From: Paenochrobactrum glaciei
Lineage (GTDB): Bacteria > Pseudomonadota > Alphaproteobacteria > Rhizobiales > Rhizobiaceae
Reading direction: 5' to 3'
Assembly: GCF_039522165.1 (NCBI RefSeq)
Contig: NZ_BAAADE010000002.1
Span: 372,001-436,000 of the forward strand
Length of the DNA stretch: 64,000 nucleotides
In this document: positions 54,919 to 64,000 of the stretch, in pieces
Layout of the letters: each line of letters starts with the position of its first letter
Numbering within the stretch: the stretch's first letter is position 1
Position numbers and translations under genes: made by a program
Notes under the pieces: generated by a model
Databases searched by the model: none
What the model saw: the letters and a program-made list of their open reading frames with translations, nothing else
Told to the model about the DNA's origin: nothing

Positions 54919-54945
54919 AAAGCAGTCCTTCGGGGCTGTTTTTTT
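54919..54945 (+). terminator. Terminator after the FMN reductase gene
   Basis: AGCAGTCC-TTCG-GGGCTGTT (two G-U pairs) is followed by a T-run. Confidence 0.8.
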
Positions 54946-55181
54946 ATGCGCATCTGCCCATTTTGACATGTAACTATTTACCATGATTTGAAATTTGAGC
55001 AGCGCTTAAGTCTGCAGGAAAGCGCCTGTTAATATTTACGGTTCATTCATGATCTTTGACGATGCCTCTTTTTGAACGCATTCCGGACATTGTCAGCCTT
55101 TGAATTTGCTGCATATCAGAGGGTGATTATAAAAATGCCGGTCTAAACTGCTAGATGAAACGGGCATGGTAGAAAGGTTGA

Positions 55182-55766
55182 ATGATGCGCATTTTGTGTC
55201 TCGTCGCGCTTCTGATACTGGCCGGATGTGCTAGTGCGCCAAAACAGGTGAATAATGCCTGTGCTATTTTTGATCAGCGTGATGGCTGGATCAATAATTG
55301 GCATAGTGCTGCACAGAAAACATCCCGTGAATTTGGCGTGCCGATCCCTGTTTTGATGGCAACAATCTATACGGAATCAAGCTTCCGTCCTTATGCACGC
55401 CCACCAAGAACCAAATTGCTCGGCTTTATTCCATGGAAGCGCCAGTCCACGGCTTATGGTTTCTCGCAAGCTTTGAACGGTACTTGGGATCGTTATCGCC
55501 GTGAAACCGGTCGCAGTGGTGCTTCGCGCAGCAATTTTAATGACGCTATCCATTTCATCGGCTGGTATCATTATCAAAGCTATAGAACTAATGGCATTGC
55601 GCGCAATGATGCCTATAATCTTTATCTGGCTTATCATTCCGGTCATGGCGGCTATTCGCGTGGTGTGTGGCGTAATAGTTCGGTGGCTAAAAATGGTGCC
55701 AAGCGTACTGCCGATATGGCAAAGCGTTATACAGTGCAGCTGAGAAGTTGCGGGCGCCTGGGCTAG
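55182..55766 (+). CDS. Lytic transglycosylase-like lipoprotein
   Basis: The 194 residues begin with a lipoprotein signal (LILAGC, Cys16). The SLT-like domain follows: PIPVLMATIYTESSF with Glu65 as likely catalytic acid, then STAYGFSQALNGTWDRYRR and a C-terminal NLYLAYHSGHGGYSRG, which fits the goose-lysozyme-like fold. It probably cleaves peptidoglycan from the outer membrane side. Two ATGs (55182, 55185) are possible. Confidence 0.88.
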   Translation: MMRILCLVALLILAGCASAPKQVNNACAIFDQRDGWINNWHSAAQKTSREFGVPIPVLMATIYTESSFRPYARPPRTKLLGFIPWKRQSTAYGFSQALNGTWDRYRRETGRSGASRSNFNDAIHFIGWYHYQSYRTNGIARNDAYNLYLAYHSGHGGYSRGVWRNSSVAKNGAKRTADMAKRYTVQLRSCGRLG

Positions 55767-55893
55767 AAAATTAAAATATTGAGCGAATAAATAAGCAGGG
55801 TTTGAAAAATGGCATTATGCGTATAAAGTGCAAATTCGTGCCGTATTCAGGATTAATATACGCTCAGAATCGCTTATTTAGGGATAATCTTTT

Positions 55894-56559
55894 ATGTTGA
55901 AGAACCTGGCCATCGCTGCTCTTGCGGCAACTTTCCTTTCCGCTTGTACGACTGACCCTTATACGGGACAGGAAAAAGTCTCCAATACAGCCGGTGGTGC
56001 TGCAATTGGTGCAGCTGTTGGTGCATTGGGTGGCTTGATGGTTGGCGGTTCCAGCAATGCGCAGCGTAATGCGGTGCTGATCGGTGCCGGTATTGGTGCG
56101 CTTGGGGGCGGTGCTATCGGTAACTATATGGATCGTCAGGAATCAGAACTGCGTGCACAGTTGCAGGGCACCGGCGTTTCCGTCACCCGTAACGGCGACC
56201 GGATTATCCTGAACATGCCTTCAAGCATCACTTTCGACACCGATCAGGATGCGGTTAAAGGTCAGTTCTATCCAACATTGAACTCCGTTGCGATTGTCTT
56301 GCGCAAATTCAACCAGACCTTGGTTGATATCAAGGGTCACACTGATTCGACCGGTAGCGCCAGCCATAATCAGCAGCTTTCACAGCGTCGCGCTGCTTCT
56401 GTCGGCACATATCTCGGTAGCCAAGGCATTGACCCGCGCCGTTTCGCAATTATTGGTTATGGTGCTTCGCAGCCTGTTGCTTCCAATGCAACACCAGATG
56501 GCCGCGCACAAAACCGCCGCGTGGAAATCGAAATTTCCCCGCTGAAAGGTGCGATGTAA
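55894..56559 (+). CDS. OmpA-family lipoprotein with glycine-zipper region
   Basis: The 221 residues have a lipoprotein signal (FLSAC, Cys18), a Gly-zipper hydrophobic region (about 33-85, repeats of GAAIGAAVGALGG type), and a C-terminal OmpA peptidoglycan-binding domain with ITFDTDQDAVKGQF, VDIKGHTDSTG, NQQLSQRRAASVGTYL and GRAQNRRVEIEI. It likely anchors the outer membrane to the cell wall, as does E. coli YiaD. It is preceded by another lipoprotein gene, perhaps part of one envelope cluster. Confidence 0.93.
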   Translation: MLKNLAIAALAATFLSACTTDPYTGQEKVSNTAGGAAIGAAVGALGGLMVGGSSNAQRNAVLIGAGIGALGGGAIGNYMDRQESELRAQLQGTGVSVTRNGDRIILNMPSSITFDTDQDAVKGQFYPTLNSVAIVLRKFNQTLVDIKGHTDSTGSASHNQQLSQRRAASVGTYLGSQGIDPRRFAIIGYGASQPVASNATPDGRAQNRRVEIEISPLKGAM

Positions 56560-56868
56560 AACTGCAAAATAGCCGGCCGAACGGCGGCTTATTGTGTGAG
56601 ATTGAAAGCGTGGTGCCTTCTATAGGTGTCACGCTTTTTCTTATTAATTTCGAATCATCTTTTTCAGATAAAGCACTCATCAAAGCTGGCAATCTTGTGT
56701 GGGGCTTTTTATTGAAATGTGCCTTTTTGCTGAACGTTTATAGAACAAATTTTAAAAATACTTTGTAATCAATGATTTATGCTTATTGCAATTTTGGAAC
56801 AAAACAGATACAAAGAATTAGAAACTCTCTTAAAAGCGGGCTACAAGCGGCACAAGAGGATGTTATAA
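56560..56868. other. recA upstream region
   Basis: Beyond the LexA box (next entry), the 309 bases hold no gene. They are AT-rich near recA; a second partial box (GAAC then ATAC seven bases later) lies near 56799. Confidence 0.5.
56732..56746 (+). promoter_or_regulatory. LexA (SOS) operator upstream of recA
   Basis: GAAC-N7-GAAC is the direct-repeat SOS box of alphaproteobacteria, unlike the palindromic E. coli box. It lies 122 bases before recA and close to the likely promoter. Confidence 0.8.
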
Positions 56869-57951
56869 ATGTCTCAGAATTCATTGCGACTCGTTGAGGA
56901 AAAATCAGTGGACAAGACAAAAGCTCTGGATGCAGCGCTATCCCAGATCGAACGGCAGTTCGGTAAAGGCTCGATCATGCGGCTTGGTCAAAGCGAAGTT
57001 GTGGAAATTGAAACGGTTCCGACTGGTTCATTGTCGCTTGATATTGCGCTCGGTGTTGGCGGTTTGCCAAAAGGTCGTATCGTTGAAATTTACGGGCCTG
57101 AAAGCTCCGGTAAAACAACGCTGGCTTTGCATACAATTGCAGAAGCTCAGAAAAAAGGCGGCATGTGCGCATTCGTGGATGCTGAACATGCGCTTGATCC
57201 GGTTTATGCCCGCAAGCTGGGTGTTGATCTGGAAAGCCTTTTGATCTCGCAGCCCGATACTGGTGAACAGGCGCTCGAAATTACCGATACATTGGTGCGC
57301 TCCGGGGCAATTGATGTGCTGGTTATCGACTCCGTTGCTGCACTGACGCCGCGTGCTGAAATTGAAGGTGATATGGGTGATTCATTGCCGGGTCTTCAGG
57401 CTCGTTTGATGAGTCAGGCTCTGCGTAAGCTCACCGCTTCCATTTCCCGCTCCAACTGTATGGTTATCTTCATCAACCAGATTCGTATGAAAATTGGTGT
57501 GATGTTTGGTTCGCCTGAAACAACAACCGGTGGTAATGCGCTGAAATTCTACGCATCCGTTCGTTTGGATATCCGCCGTATTGGCGCGATTAAGGATCGT
57601 GATGAAGTCGTTGGTAACCAAACCCGCGTGAAAGTGGTTAAGAACAAGCTTGCACCGCCGTTCAAGCAAGTTGAATTCGACATCATGTATGGTGCCGGTG
57701 TTTCCAAGGTCGGTGAATTGGTCGATCTGGGCGTTAAAGCCGGTATCGTTGAAAAATCGGGTGCGTGGTTCTCTTATAATTCGCAGCGTTTGGGTCAGGG
57801 ACGTGAAAACGCCAAAACCTATTTGCGTGAAAATCCTGATGCCGCAAACGAGATTGAATTGGCACTGCGCCAGAATGCTGGTCTGATTGCTGAAAAATTC
57901 CTTGAAGGCACTGGTCCGGATGATGAAGCGCCGGATGCTGCGGAAATGTAA
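56869..57951 (+). CDS. recA: Recombinase A
   Basis: RecA performs strand exchange and triggers LexA self-cleavage. The 360 residues contain Walker A GPESSGKTT (about 75-83), the catalytic Glu after it (VDAEHALDP), the L1/L2 DNA-binding loops (GDMGDSLPGLQARLMSQALRKL, GSPETTTGGNALKF), and an acidic C-terminus (PDDEAPDAAEM). The LexA box upstream predicts SOS induction. Confidence 0.99.
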   Translation: MSQNSLRLVEEKSVDKTKALDAALSQIERQFGKGSIMRLGQSEVVEIETVPTGSLSLDIALGVGGLPKGRIVEIYGPESSGKTTLALHTIAEAQKKGGMCAFVDAEHALDPVYARKLGVDLESLLISQPDTGEQALEITDTLVRSGAIDVLVIDSVAALTPRAEIEGDMGDSLPGLQARLMSQALRKLTASISRSNCMVIFINQIRMKIGVMFGSPETTTGGNALKFYASVRLDIRRIGAIKDRDEVVGNQTRVKVVKNKLAPPFKQVEFDIMYGAGVSKVGELVDLGVKAGIVEKSGAWFSYNSQRLGQGRENAKTYLRENPDAANEIELALRQNAGLIAEKFLEGTGPDDEAPDAAEM

Positions 57952-57984
57952 TCATACGGGCATTTAATGCCGTGTGATATGAAT

Positions 57985-58021
57985 AAAGCCCCTGTTCGGT
58001 TCATCCGAACGGGGGCTTTTT
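57985..58021 (+). terminator. Terminator after recA
   Basis: AAAGCCCCTGTTCGG / CCGAACGGGGGCTTT with one mismatch and a 5-base loop ends in a T-run. Confidence 0.9.
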
Positions 58022-58460
58022 CTTTTGTGTTGATGCTTATGTTTTGCTGATTAAGGCAGATGAATGTGTGAAAATGCCACAAGCTTTGTAAAAGCTGCGT
58101 CTGCACAAGGCTGGTTGATCTGGACAGGGATAACAGACCTCGTTAAAAGCACTTAACCTTTAAGCCATTTTGTGCGGGGGCAAGGCCTGAAATGCGTGTG
58201 AGTTTAGCACCTTTCAAGCTGTTTGTATCCGGTACGGCACATGGAAATCATGTGACAGCAATAGCTGCACGTGTTGAAATGTGAGGAACAGAAACATTAT
58301 CTGATGTTTTAGGACGGTCAGGATTTTTTCTTTGATTGAAATGGCTTATATAATTTCTAACGTGAGACAGAGATCGATTGTCTCGGATGTATTTGACGCA
58401 ATATGAGCATAATGCCGTCTATCGCGTCTGAATGAAGGGTGAAAAACCCGAAGGTGGAGC
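58022..58460. other. recA-alaS spacer
   Basis: Some 440 bases without a gene. TATAAT at 58349 is a fair -10 box for alaS but lacks a good -35. I see no T-box or other leader fold. Confidence 0.4.
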
Positions 58461-61118
58461 ATGAGTGGCGTCAACGAGATAAGATCTACATTTCTCGATT
58501 ATTTCCGCAAAAACGGTCACGAAGTCGTGCCGTCCAGTCCGTTGGTTCCGCGTAATGATCCAACTTTGATGTTTACCAATGCGGGTATGGTGCAGTTTAA
58601 AAACGTGTTTACCGGTCTGGAAACACGTCCTTATAACCGCGCCACGACATCGCAAAAATGTGTGCGTGCCGGTGGCAAGCACAATGATCTGGATAATGTC
58701 GGTTATACTGCGCGTCACCACACATTCTTTGAAATGCTGGGCAATTTTTCATTCGGAGATTATTTCAAAGAAGAAGCGATCACCCATGCGTGGAACCTGA
58801 TCACCAAAGAGTTTGGTCTTAACAAAGACAAGCTGTTGGTGACGGTTTATCACACGGATGATGATGCCGCGAATTTCTGGAAGAAGATTGCTGGTCTGAG
58901 CGATGATCGTATTATTCGTATCGCGACTAATGATAACTTTTGGGCAATGGGTGACACAGGTCCTTGCGGCCCGTGTTCCGAAATTTTCTATGATCACGGC
59001 GATCATATCTGGGGTGGCCCTCCAGGATCAGCTGATGAAGATGGCGATCGTTTCATTGAGATCTGGAACCTTGTTTTCATGCAGTTCGAGCAGGTTACCA
59101 AGGAAGAGCGCATTGATCTGCCGCGGCCGTCTATCGATACCGGTATGGGCTTGGAGCGCATTGCTGCGATCTTGCAGGGCGTGCATGACAATTACGACAT
59201 CGATATTTTCAAAGCACTGATCCGCGCTTCTGAAGAAGCAACAGGTGTGAAGGCAGAAGGCGGCCAGCGCGCAAGCCACCGCGTAATTGCCGATCATTTG
59301 CGCTCGGCCAGCTTCCTTATTGCCGACGGTGTGCTGCCATCGAATGAAGGCCGTGGTTATGTGCTGCGCCGCATTATGCGTCGTGCAATGCGCCATGCGC
59401 AGTTGCTTGGTGCCCGTGATCCGCTAATGTATCGCTTGCTGCCGACATTGGTACGCGAGATGGGACAGGCTTATCCGGAGCTGGTGCGTGCAGAAGCATT
59501 GATTTCTGAAACACTCAAGCTGGAAGAAACCCGTTTCCGCAAAACGCTGGAACGCGGCCTTGGCTTGTTGAGTGATGCAACCGAAAATATGAGCGAAGGT
59601 CAAAGCCTTGATGGCGAAACCGCGTTCAAGCTTTATGACACTTATGGCTTCCCGCTGGATCTGACACAGGATGCTTTGCGTCAGCGCGGCATTAATGTGG
59701 ATACTGATGGTTTCAGTGCGGCGATGGAACGCCAGAAGGCCGAAGCCCGTGCAAACTGGTCTGGTTCGGGCGATGCTGCGACTGAAAAAGTCTGGTTCCA
59801 GGTACGCGACAAAGTCGGCACCACTGAGTTCCTTGGTTATGATACCGAGAAGGCAGAAGGTGTTGTGACCGCATTGGTGCGTGATGGTGGCGTAATTGAA
59901 TCAGCAACAGCTGGCGAAAGCGTTTCTATCATCGTCAATCAGACACCGTTTTATGCGGAGTCCGGTGGTCAGCAGGGTGATGCCGGTTTCATTTATGGTG
60001 ATGGCTTTGTGATTGAAGTGACCGACACGGTTAAACGGGCTGATGGCGTTTTTGTTCATCAGGCGACAATCCGTGAAGGTAAAATCCAGACTGGTGATGC
60101 CGTTGAACTGGTGGTTGATCATGAGCGTCGTTCGCGCATGCGCTCTAACCACTCAGCCACGCATTTATTGCATGAAGCACTGCGTGAAACACTCGGCACA
60201 CATGTTGCTCAGAAGGGCTCGCTCGTAGCCCCTGAACGTCTGCGTTTCGATTTCTCCCATCCGAAGCCGATCAGCGAAGATGAATTGCGCAAGATTGAAA
60301 ATATTGCCAATGAAATCATTTTGCAAAACGCGCCGGTCAACACCCGTCTGATGGCGGTTGATGATGCGATTGAAGCCGGAGCCATGGCGCTTTTTGGTGA
60401 AAAATACGGTGATGAAGTCCGTGTGGTTTCCATGGGAACCGCCACAAAAGGTGATAAAGCCGGTAAAACTTACTCGCTGGAGCTTTGCGGTGGTACGCAT
60501 GTTCGCCAGACCGGTGATATTGGTTTGGTGCGTGTTGTGTCTGAAGGCGCTGTTGCTGCCGGTGTACGCCGTATGGAAGCATTGACCGGTGAGGCTGCCC
60601 GTCTTTATCTGGAAGAGCAGGATGATCGCGTTAAAGCTATTGCATCGGCACTGAAAACAACGCCGTCTGAAGCACTTGAACGTGTCAACAGCCTGATGGA
60701 CGAACGCCGCAAACTGGAAAAAGAGCTGACCGAAGCGCGCAAAAAACTGGCGCTTGTTGGTGACAGCGCTGATGGTGCTGCGGCACATGAAGTTGTCAAT
60801 GGCGTGAACTTCATGGGCAAGGTTGTTTCCGGTGTTGCACCGCGCGATCTGAAGCCATTGGCTGATGATGGTAAGAAGCAGCTTGGCTCCGGCGTTGTGC
60901 TTTTCATTGGTATTGATGAGAGCAACAAGGCCAGTGCGGTGGTTGGTGTAACGGAAGATCTGGTATCGCGCTTCAGCGCTGTTGATCTGGTTCGTGTTGC
61001 GTCTGCTGCTCTTGGTGGTGCTGGTGGCGGTGGCCGTCCTGATATGGCGCAGGCTGGTGGACCGGATGGTTCACAGGCAGCCAATGCCATTGCCGCCGTT
61101 AAAGGCGCACTTGCCTGA
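58461..61118 (+). CDS. alaS: Alanine--tRNA ligase
   Basis: AlaS charges tRNA-Ala and edits mischarged Ser and Gly. The 885 residues have the class II catalytic core (VPSSPLVPRNDPTLMFTNAGM, TSQKCVRAGGKHNDLDNVG), the editing domain with zinc ligands (NHSATHLLHEALRE, and LCGGTHV), and the C-terminal oligomerisation region ending in a Gly-rich GGAGGGGRPDMAQAGG motif. It is full length; a terminator follows. Confidence 0.99.
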   Translation: MSGVNEIRSTFLDYFRKNGHEVVPSSPLVPRNDPTLMFTNAGMVQFKNVFTGLETRPYNRATTSQKCVRAGGKHNDLDNVGYTARHHTFFEMLGNFSFGDYFKEEAITHAWNLITKEFGLNKDKLLVTVYHTDDDAANFWKKIAGLSDDRIIRIATNDNFWAMGDTGPCGPCSEIFYDHGDHIWGGPPGSADEDGDRFIEIWNLVFMQFEQVTKEERIDLPRPSIDTGMGLERIAAILQGVHDNYDIDIFKALIRASEEATGVKAEGGQRASHRVIADHLRSASFLIADGVLPSNEGRGYVLRRIMRRAMRHAQLLGARDPLMYRLLPTLVREMGQAYPELVRAEALISETLKLEETRFRKTLERGLGLLSDATENMSEGQSLDGETAFKLYDTYGFPLDLTQDALRQRGINVDTDGFSAAMERQKAEARANWSGSGDAATEKVWFQVRDKVGTTEFLGYDTEKAEGVVTALVRDGGVIESATAGESVSIIVNQTPFYAESGGQQGDAGFIYGDGFVIEVTDTVKRADGVFVHQATIREGKIQTGDAVELVVDHERRSRMRSNHSATHLLHEALRETLGTHVAQKGSLVAPERLRFDFSHPKPISEDELRKIENIANEIILQNAPVNTRLMAVDDAIEAGAMALFGEKYGDEVRVVSMGTATKGDKAGKTYSLELCGGTHVRQTGDIGLVRVVSEGAVAAGVRRMEALTGEAARLYLEEQDDRVKAIASALKTTPSEALERVNSLMDERRKLEKELTEARKKLALVGDSADGAAAHEVVNGVNFMGKVVSGVAPRDLKPLADDGKKQLGSGVVLFIGIDESNKASAVVGVTEDLVSRFSAVDLVRVASAALGGAGGGGRPDMAQAGGPDGSQAANAIAAVKGALA

Positions 61119-61135
61119 ATATAAAAAAGAACAAG

Positions 61136-61163
61136 AAAAAGGCCGGAAATTCCGGCCTTTTTT
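61136..61163 (+). terminator. Terminator after alaS
   Basis: AAAAAGGCCGG / CCGGCCTTTTT around a 5-base centre is symmetric in A and T runs, so it may also stop the convergent small gene. Confidence 0.88.
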
Positions 61164-61182
61164 AATGTCTAATTTTTAATGT

Positions 61183-61413
61183 TTATTTTTTAACCGGTAC
61201 CGGCCCCGTAATGATCGGATCAATTACGCTTGTGCCTAAAGATTGCAGCAGGCTTGGATGAACCCTTACCGGCAAGGTTGATTGCGCCAATGGCGGCAGG
61301 GGTTGCTGTGCAGCAGGGGCGTCCATTTCAGTTGCATATGCGCTTAAATTCATCAGGCCGGCAAGTGTGCAGGCCAATGTGCCGAGGACGGATTTTTTGA
61401 TGAGAATTTGCAA
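61183..61413 (-). CDS. Very small predicted secreted protein (76 aa)
   Basis: The 76-residue product begins with Lys-rich MQILIKKS, a hydrophobic stretch (about 9-22) and a cleavage-like site after AYA near residue 27, leaving about 49 residues rich in Pro, Ala and Leu. The start is TTG, with AGAAGG 7 bases upstream, so it is well placed. It lies between the alaS terminator and bcp. I do not recognise the family; the ORF is short, so its reality rests on the signal peptide and ribosome site. Confidence 0.55.
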   Translation of the reverse strand: MQILIKKSVLGTLACTLAGLMNLSAYATEMDAPAAQQPLPPLAQSTLPVRVHPSLLQSLGTSVIDPIITGPVPVKK

Positions 61414-61445
61414 CTTTTAACCTTCTGCGGCTGTTTTAACATAAA

Positions 61446-61913
61446 TTACAGAGCTTGCGCCTCTGCAAGAACGGCTTCCGCATGGCCTGCCACTTTGACC
61501 TTGTTCCAGATCTGGGCAATCTTGCCCTCGCGGTCGATGAGGAAAGTGGTGCGTTCAACACCCATATATTTACGTCCATACATGCTTTTTTGCACCCAGA
61601 CGCCATAGGCTTCGAGCGCTGTTCTTTCTTCATCTGCCACTAAAAGAGTGGTGAGATTATGTTTGGTTCGAAACTTTTGGTGCTTTGCCACAGTATCGGG
61701 TGAAATACCGACGATCACCGTATCGGCTTTTTCAAACTCTGCTTTTAAGGCACTGAAAGCGATCGATTCTTTGGTACAGCCGCTTGTGTCATCTTTAGGG
61801 TAGAAGAACAGGACAACTTTTTGGCCGCGCAGCGAAGACAAGGTTAGCGTGCCGTTTAAATCTTCTGGCAGATTAAAGTCGGGTGCAATATCACCAATTA
61901 CTGGCTGTGCCAT
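61446..61913 (-). CDS. bcp: Thioredoxin-dependent peroxiredoxin (Bcp/PrxQ family)
   Basis: It reduces hydroperoxides. The 155 residues have the Prx motif FFYPKDDTSGCTKES with peroxidatic Cys46 and the family landmark PDTVAKHQKFRTKHNL. The resolving Cys of E. coli Bcp, five residues later, is absent here (Ile51), so it probably works as a 1-Cys enzyme or with another resolving partner. The ATG at 61913 has GAAAGG upstream; a TTG at 61928 is in frame. Confidence 0.95.
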   Translation of the reverse strand: MAQPVIGDIAPDFNLPEDLNGTLTLSSLRGQKVVLFFYPKDDTSGCTKESIAFSALKAEFEKADTVIVGISPDTVAKHQKFRTKHNLTTLLVADEERTALEAYGVWVQKSMYGRKYMGVERTTFLIDREGKIAQIWNKVKVAGHAEAVLAEAQAL

Positions 61914-62153
61914 ATTAATGCCTTTCAAGTGTCGGATTCGCTGTTCATAAGCGGCTTTTTGAAAAGCATGCCATTATTGATGGCGGGAGTGCAAGGTTCA
62001 CACCATTGGTTTGAAAGCTTTCTGCAGCACTCTGTTAATTATACTGATTTATCAGTTACGAATCGCTGTCACTCATCCATAGTGAGGCAGTGCATGATTA
62101 GAGAACTCGGTTTTGGTTTGGGCACTTAGCTCAAACATAGTGGCATCAGGATA

Positions 62154-64000
62154 TTGAGACAGAAAATCACCAAAGTTCGGTTTTCCAAACACGAAATGGA
62201 AAGAATAGAACGCAGTCTGTCGGCTGAAGGTGAGGATTTGTGCGCTTGTCCGACGCCCATAACACCCAAAAAACGCTCTGGTCTTATGTTTTTTCTTTAT
62301 TTTTTATTGTCGATCCCGTTTGTGGCCGCTGTTTTGCTGGTTGCAGGCTTTTTTATTCTGCGCAGCGGCTTTGACAGTGAATTTTTACGTGCTGAAGCAC
62401 AAAAAGGCATTACGCAGTTTTTAAGCGAGAGTGGCAAAACTTCCGTGGGTAAAGCCCGCATTTCACTGGATCAAACCAATAATCTGGCCATTGAAGCCAG
62501 TGATGTGGCACTGATTGACCCGCATAGCGGCCTTGATATTCAGCAAATTCAGTCAGTTAAGCTTGGGCTTTCACCTTTGGCTTTGTTAATGGGAAAAATC
62601 GAAGTCAGCAGTGCGGAGGCGTCCGGTGTTGAGATTAATCTGACAGAGAGCCGACAAGATAATAATTTTCTGCAAAAGCTGCCATTTGATAGCAAGGGGC
62701 GGGTAGATTTTGATGCCGCATCGACACTTGTGTTTGATGGTGTGACAGAAGCACTGGCATTGCTTTCAAAACGTCAGACACAAGCCATTCGATTATCCGA
62801 TGTGGTTATTAAATTTCCAACACCAAAAGGCGAAGAGCGCTTTGCTATTCAGCAGGCCGCCATTGAAGAGCAAGTTGATAATGTTCTCTTAAAAGGTGCA
62901 TTCGAGTGGCAGGGCAAGCCACTTATTTTGGATGGCGCTGTGAGCCGACAAAATGGCGGACTGCATTCTTTTACGCTTAATCTGGATGGTATTCCTGTTC
63001 ATATCGGTTCGCCACCACAGGTAAAGCAGCTGGTTGGCGCGGAAAATCGCGTTAATCCGGCGCATTTTTCATTATCAGCGAATGCGGCTTTGGCGCTGAG
63101 TGGTCAGGTAGCGAATAATGACCATCCGCAAAAGCTGAATGCAGCGGTTAAAGTGTCCGATATTGATCTGGAAGTTGGCCGCGTTGAGAATATTTTCGGA
63201 CAAGCAGAATTTAACCTAGAGCTGCAACAAGATACGAAGAAAATTGAAATTCTGCCCTCACGCGTGCAACTTGGAGGCGTAAGGTTTCGTTTTAACGGTG
63301 CTTTCGGGCCTGAGGGCTATGACAATGCTCTGCTTGATCCTGCCGAAGATGCAAATGCCAAAAAGCCTGAAGACGATGGTTATCGCTTTGAAATTGTAAC
63401 GAGTGAAGCGATCAGCGCGCCACAGCAATCCAGTGAAGCGCCATTGCCATTTGCCGGTCGTGTTGCCGGACGCTTTGATATTGATGATAACCGGCTTGAA
63501 TTCAGCAACCTGGATGTCAAAACGCCGGATGGCTCGCTTTATGGCCAAGGTAGCTTAGGCTTCGGGAAGGGCTCACCCGGCATTATTTTCATGCTGCGCG
63601 TGCCGGAAATGCCGGTGGCACAGGCAAAACAATTATGGCCGGTGGATGTGGCTGATGGTGCGCGGGAATGGGTGCTCAAGAACCTGTTTGGCGGTCAGCT
63701 AAGTAATGGCCGTATTGATATTGCCATACCGCCCGGCCATTTTAACGGGCAGGAGCAATTGCCGGAACTGACCGGCGAAGAAGTTCAGGTTGATTTTGAT
63801 GTCGAGAATACCCGTCTTGATGTGATTGGTGAATTGCCGCCACTGCGTGAAGCTGGTGGAAGTATCAAGGTGCGCGGTGCCCATGCGACGATCAATCTTG
63901 ATAAAGGTACATCCTTTACGCCGGAAAATCGCCGTCTTGATGTGAGCAACGGAACCCTTTTCATTCCGTGGGGGCGCCAGCGTCCGGTTATGGCCGATCT
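62154..64000 (+). CDS. AsmA/YhdP-like (DUF3971) envelope protein, N-terminal part
   Basis: I translated this frame by hand; it runs past base 64000. After a basic N-terminus comes a transmembrane helix (about 45-69), then a long periplasmic stretch of beta-rich repeats. The segment AKQLWPVDVADGAREWVLKNLFGG is characteristic of DUF3971, found in YhdP-like proteins that carry phospholipids to the outer membrane in E. coli. At least 615 residues are in the window. A TTG at 62154 and an ATG at 62196 are both possible starts; the extra 14 residues of the TTG form look coding (KVRFSKHEM), so I prefer it weakly. Confidence 0.8.
   Translation, partial: MRQKITKVRFSKHEMERIERSLSAEGEDLCACPTPITPKKRSGLMFFLYFLLSIPFVAAVLLVAGFFILRSGFDSEFLRAEAQKGITQFLSESGKTSVGKARISLDQTNNLAIEASDVALIDPHSGLDIQQIQSVKLGLSPLALLMGKIEVSSAEASGVEINLTESRQDNNFLQKLPFDSKGRVDFDAASTLVFDGVTEALALLSKRQTQAIRLSDVVIKFPTPKGEERFAIQQAAIEEQVDNVLLKGAFEWQGKPLILDGAVSRQNGGLHSFTLNLDGIPVHIGSPPQVKQLVGAENRVNPAHFSLSANAALALSGQVANNDHPQKLNAAVKVSDIDLEVGRVENIFGQAEFNLELQQDTKKIEILPSRVQLGGVRFRFNGAFGPEGYDNALLDPAEDANAKKPEDDGYRFEIVTSEAISAPQQSSEAPLPFAGRVAGRFDIDDNRLEFSNLDVKTPDGSLYGQGSLGFGKGSPGIIFMLRVPEMPVAQAKQLWPVDVADGAREWVLKNLFGGQLSNGRIDIAIPPGHFNGQEQLPELTGEEVQVDFDVENTRLDVIGELPPLREAGGSIKVRGAHATINLDKGTSFTPENRRLDVSNGTLFIPWGRQRPVMAD

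Noticed and set aside
61929..62129. 66-residue plus-strand ORF between bcp and the DUF3971 gene
   Set aside because: No ribosome site, no domain and uneven composition; it occupies the divergent promoter region.

Overview
This window is core chromosome of an alphaproteobacterium, most likely a Hyphomicrobiales member close to the Brucella/Ochrobactrum/Pseudochrobactrum group. Three things point there. The recA promoter region carries the alphaproteobacterial LexA operator GAAC-N7-GAAC. The gene order is aminotransferase-hom-glpX-recJ, then tRNA-tuf-tRNA-secE, then rpoBC, then str-S10-spc-alpha, then a DegP-like protease and rarA. The encoded protein sizes fit the order (RpoB 1376, RpoC 1400, RpoA 337, EF-Tu 391 residues). 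Base composition looks balanced by eye. The genus call is inference.

Bases 1-17000 hold metabolic and envelope genes: a truncated M15/DUF882 lipoprotein, a small lipoprotein, a class I/II aminotransferase, homoserine dehydrogenase, GlpX, RecJ, a Tim44-domain membrane protein, glyoxalase I, a double cold-shock protein, a DUF192 protein, an alpha/beta hydrolase, CysE, a DUF3126 protein, a gamma carbonic anhydrase, a PAS-like protein, a rhomboid protease, a CBS pair protein and RlmB.

Bases 17200-51240 are the expression machinery on the plus strand. They run tRNA-Tyr, tRNA-Gly, tuf copy 1, tRNA-Trp, secE-nusG-rplKAJL-rpoBC, then (after one small minus-strand acidic protein) rpsL-rpsG-fusA-tuf copy 2, the S10 and spc operons, secY-adk, and rpsM-rpsK-rpoA-rplQ. 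The two tuf genes encode identical proteins. Many joints carry strong hairpins without a U-tract, several stabilised by G-U pairs that work only in the plus-strand RNA. This suggests transcript-level control or processing.

Bases 51390-64000 hold a DegP-like periplasmic protease, RarA, an FMN reductase, a lytic transglycosylase-like lipoprotein, an OmpA-family lipoprotein, RecA with an SOS box, AlaS, a very small secreted protein, a Bcp peroxiredoxin and the start of a large AsmA/YhdP-like (DUF3971) protein that leaves the window.

I saw no insertion sequence, prophage, CRISPR array, restriction or toxin-antitoxin system. No clearly new multi-gene system is visible. The best candidates for undescribed biology are structured RNA leaders, above all upstream of secE, rplK and rpsM, and two small proteins of unknown role.
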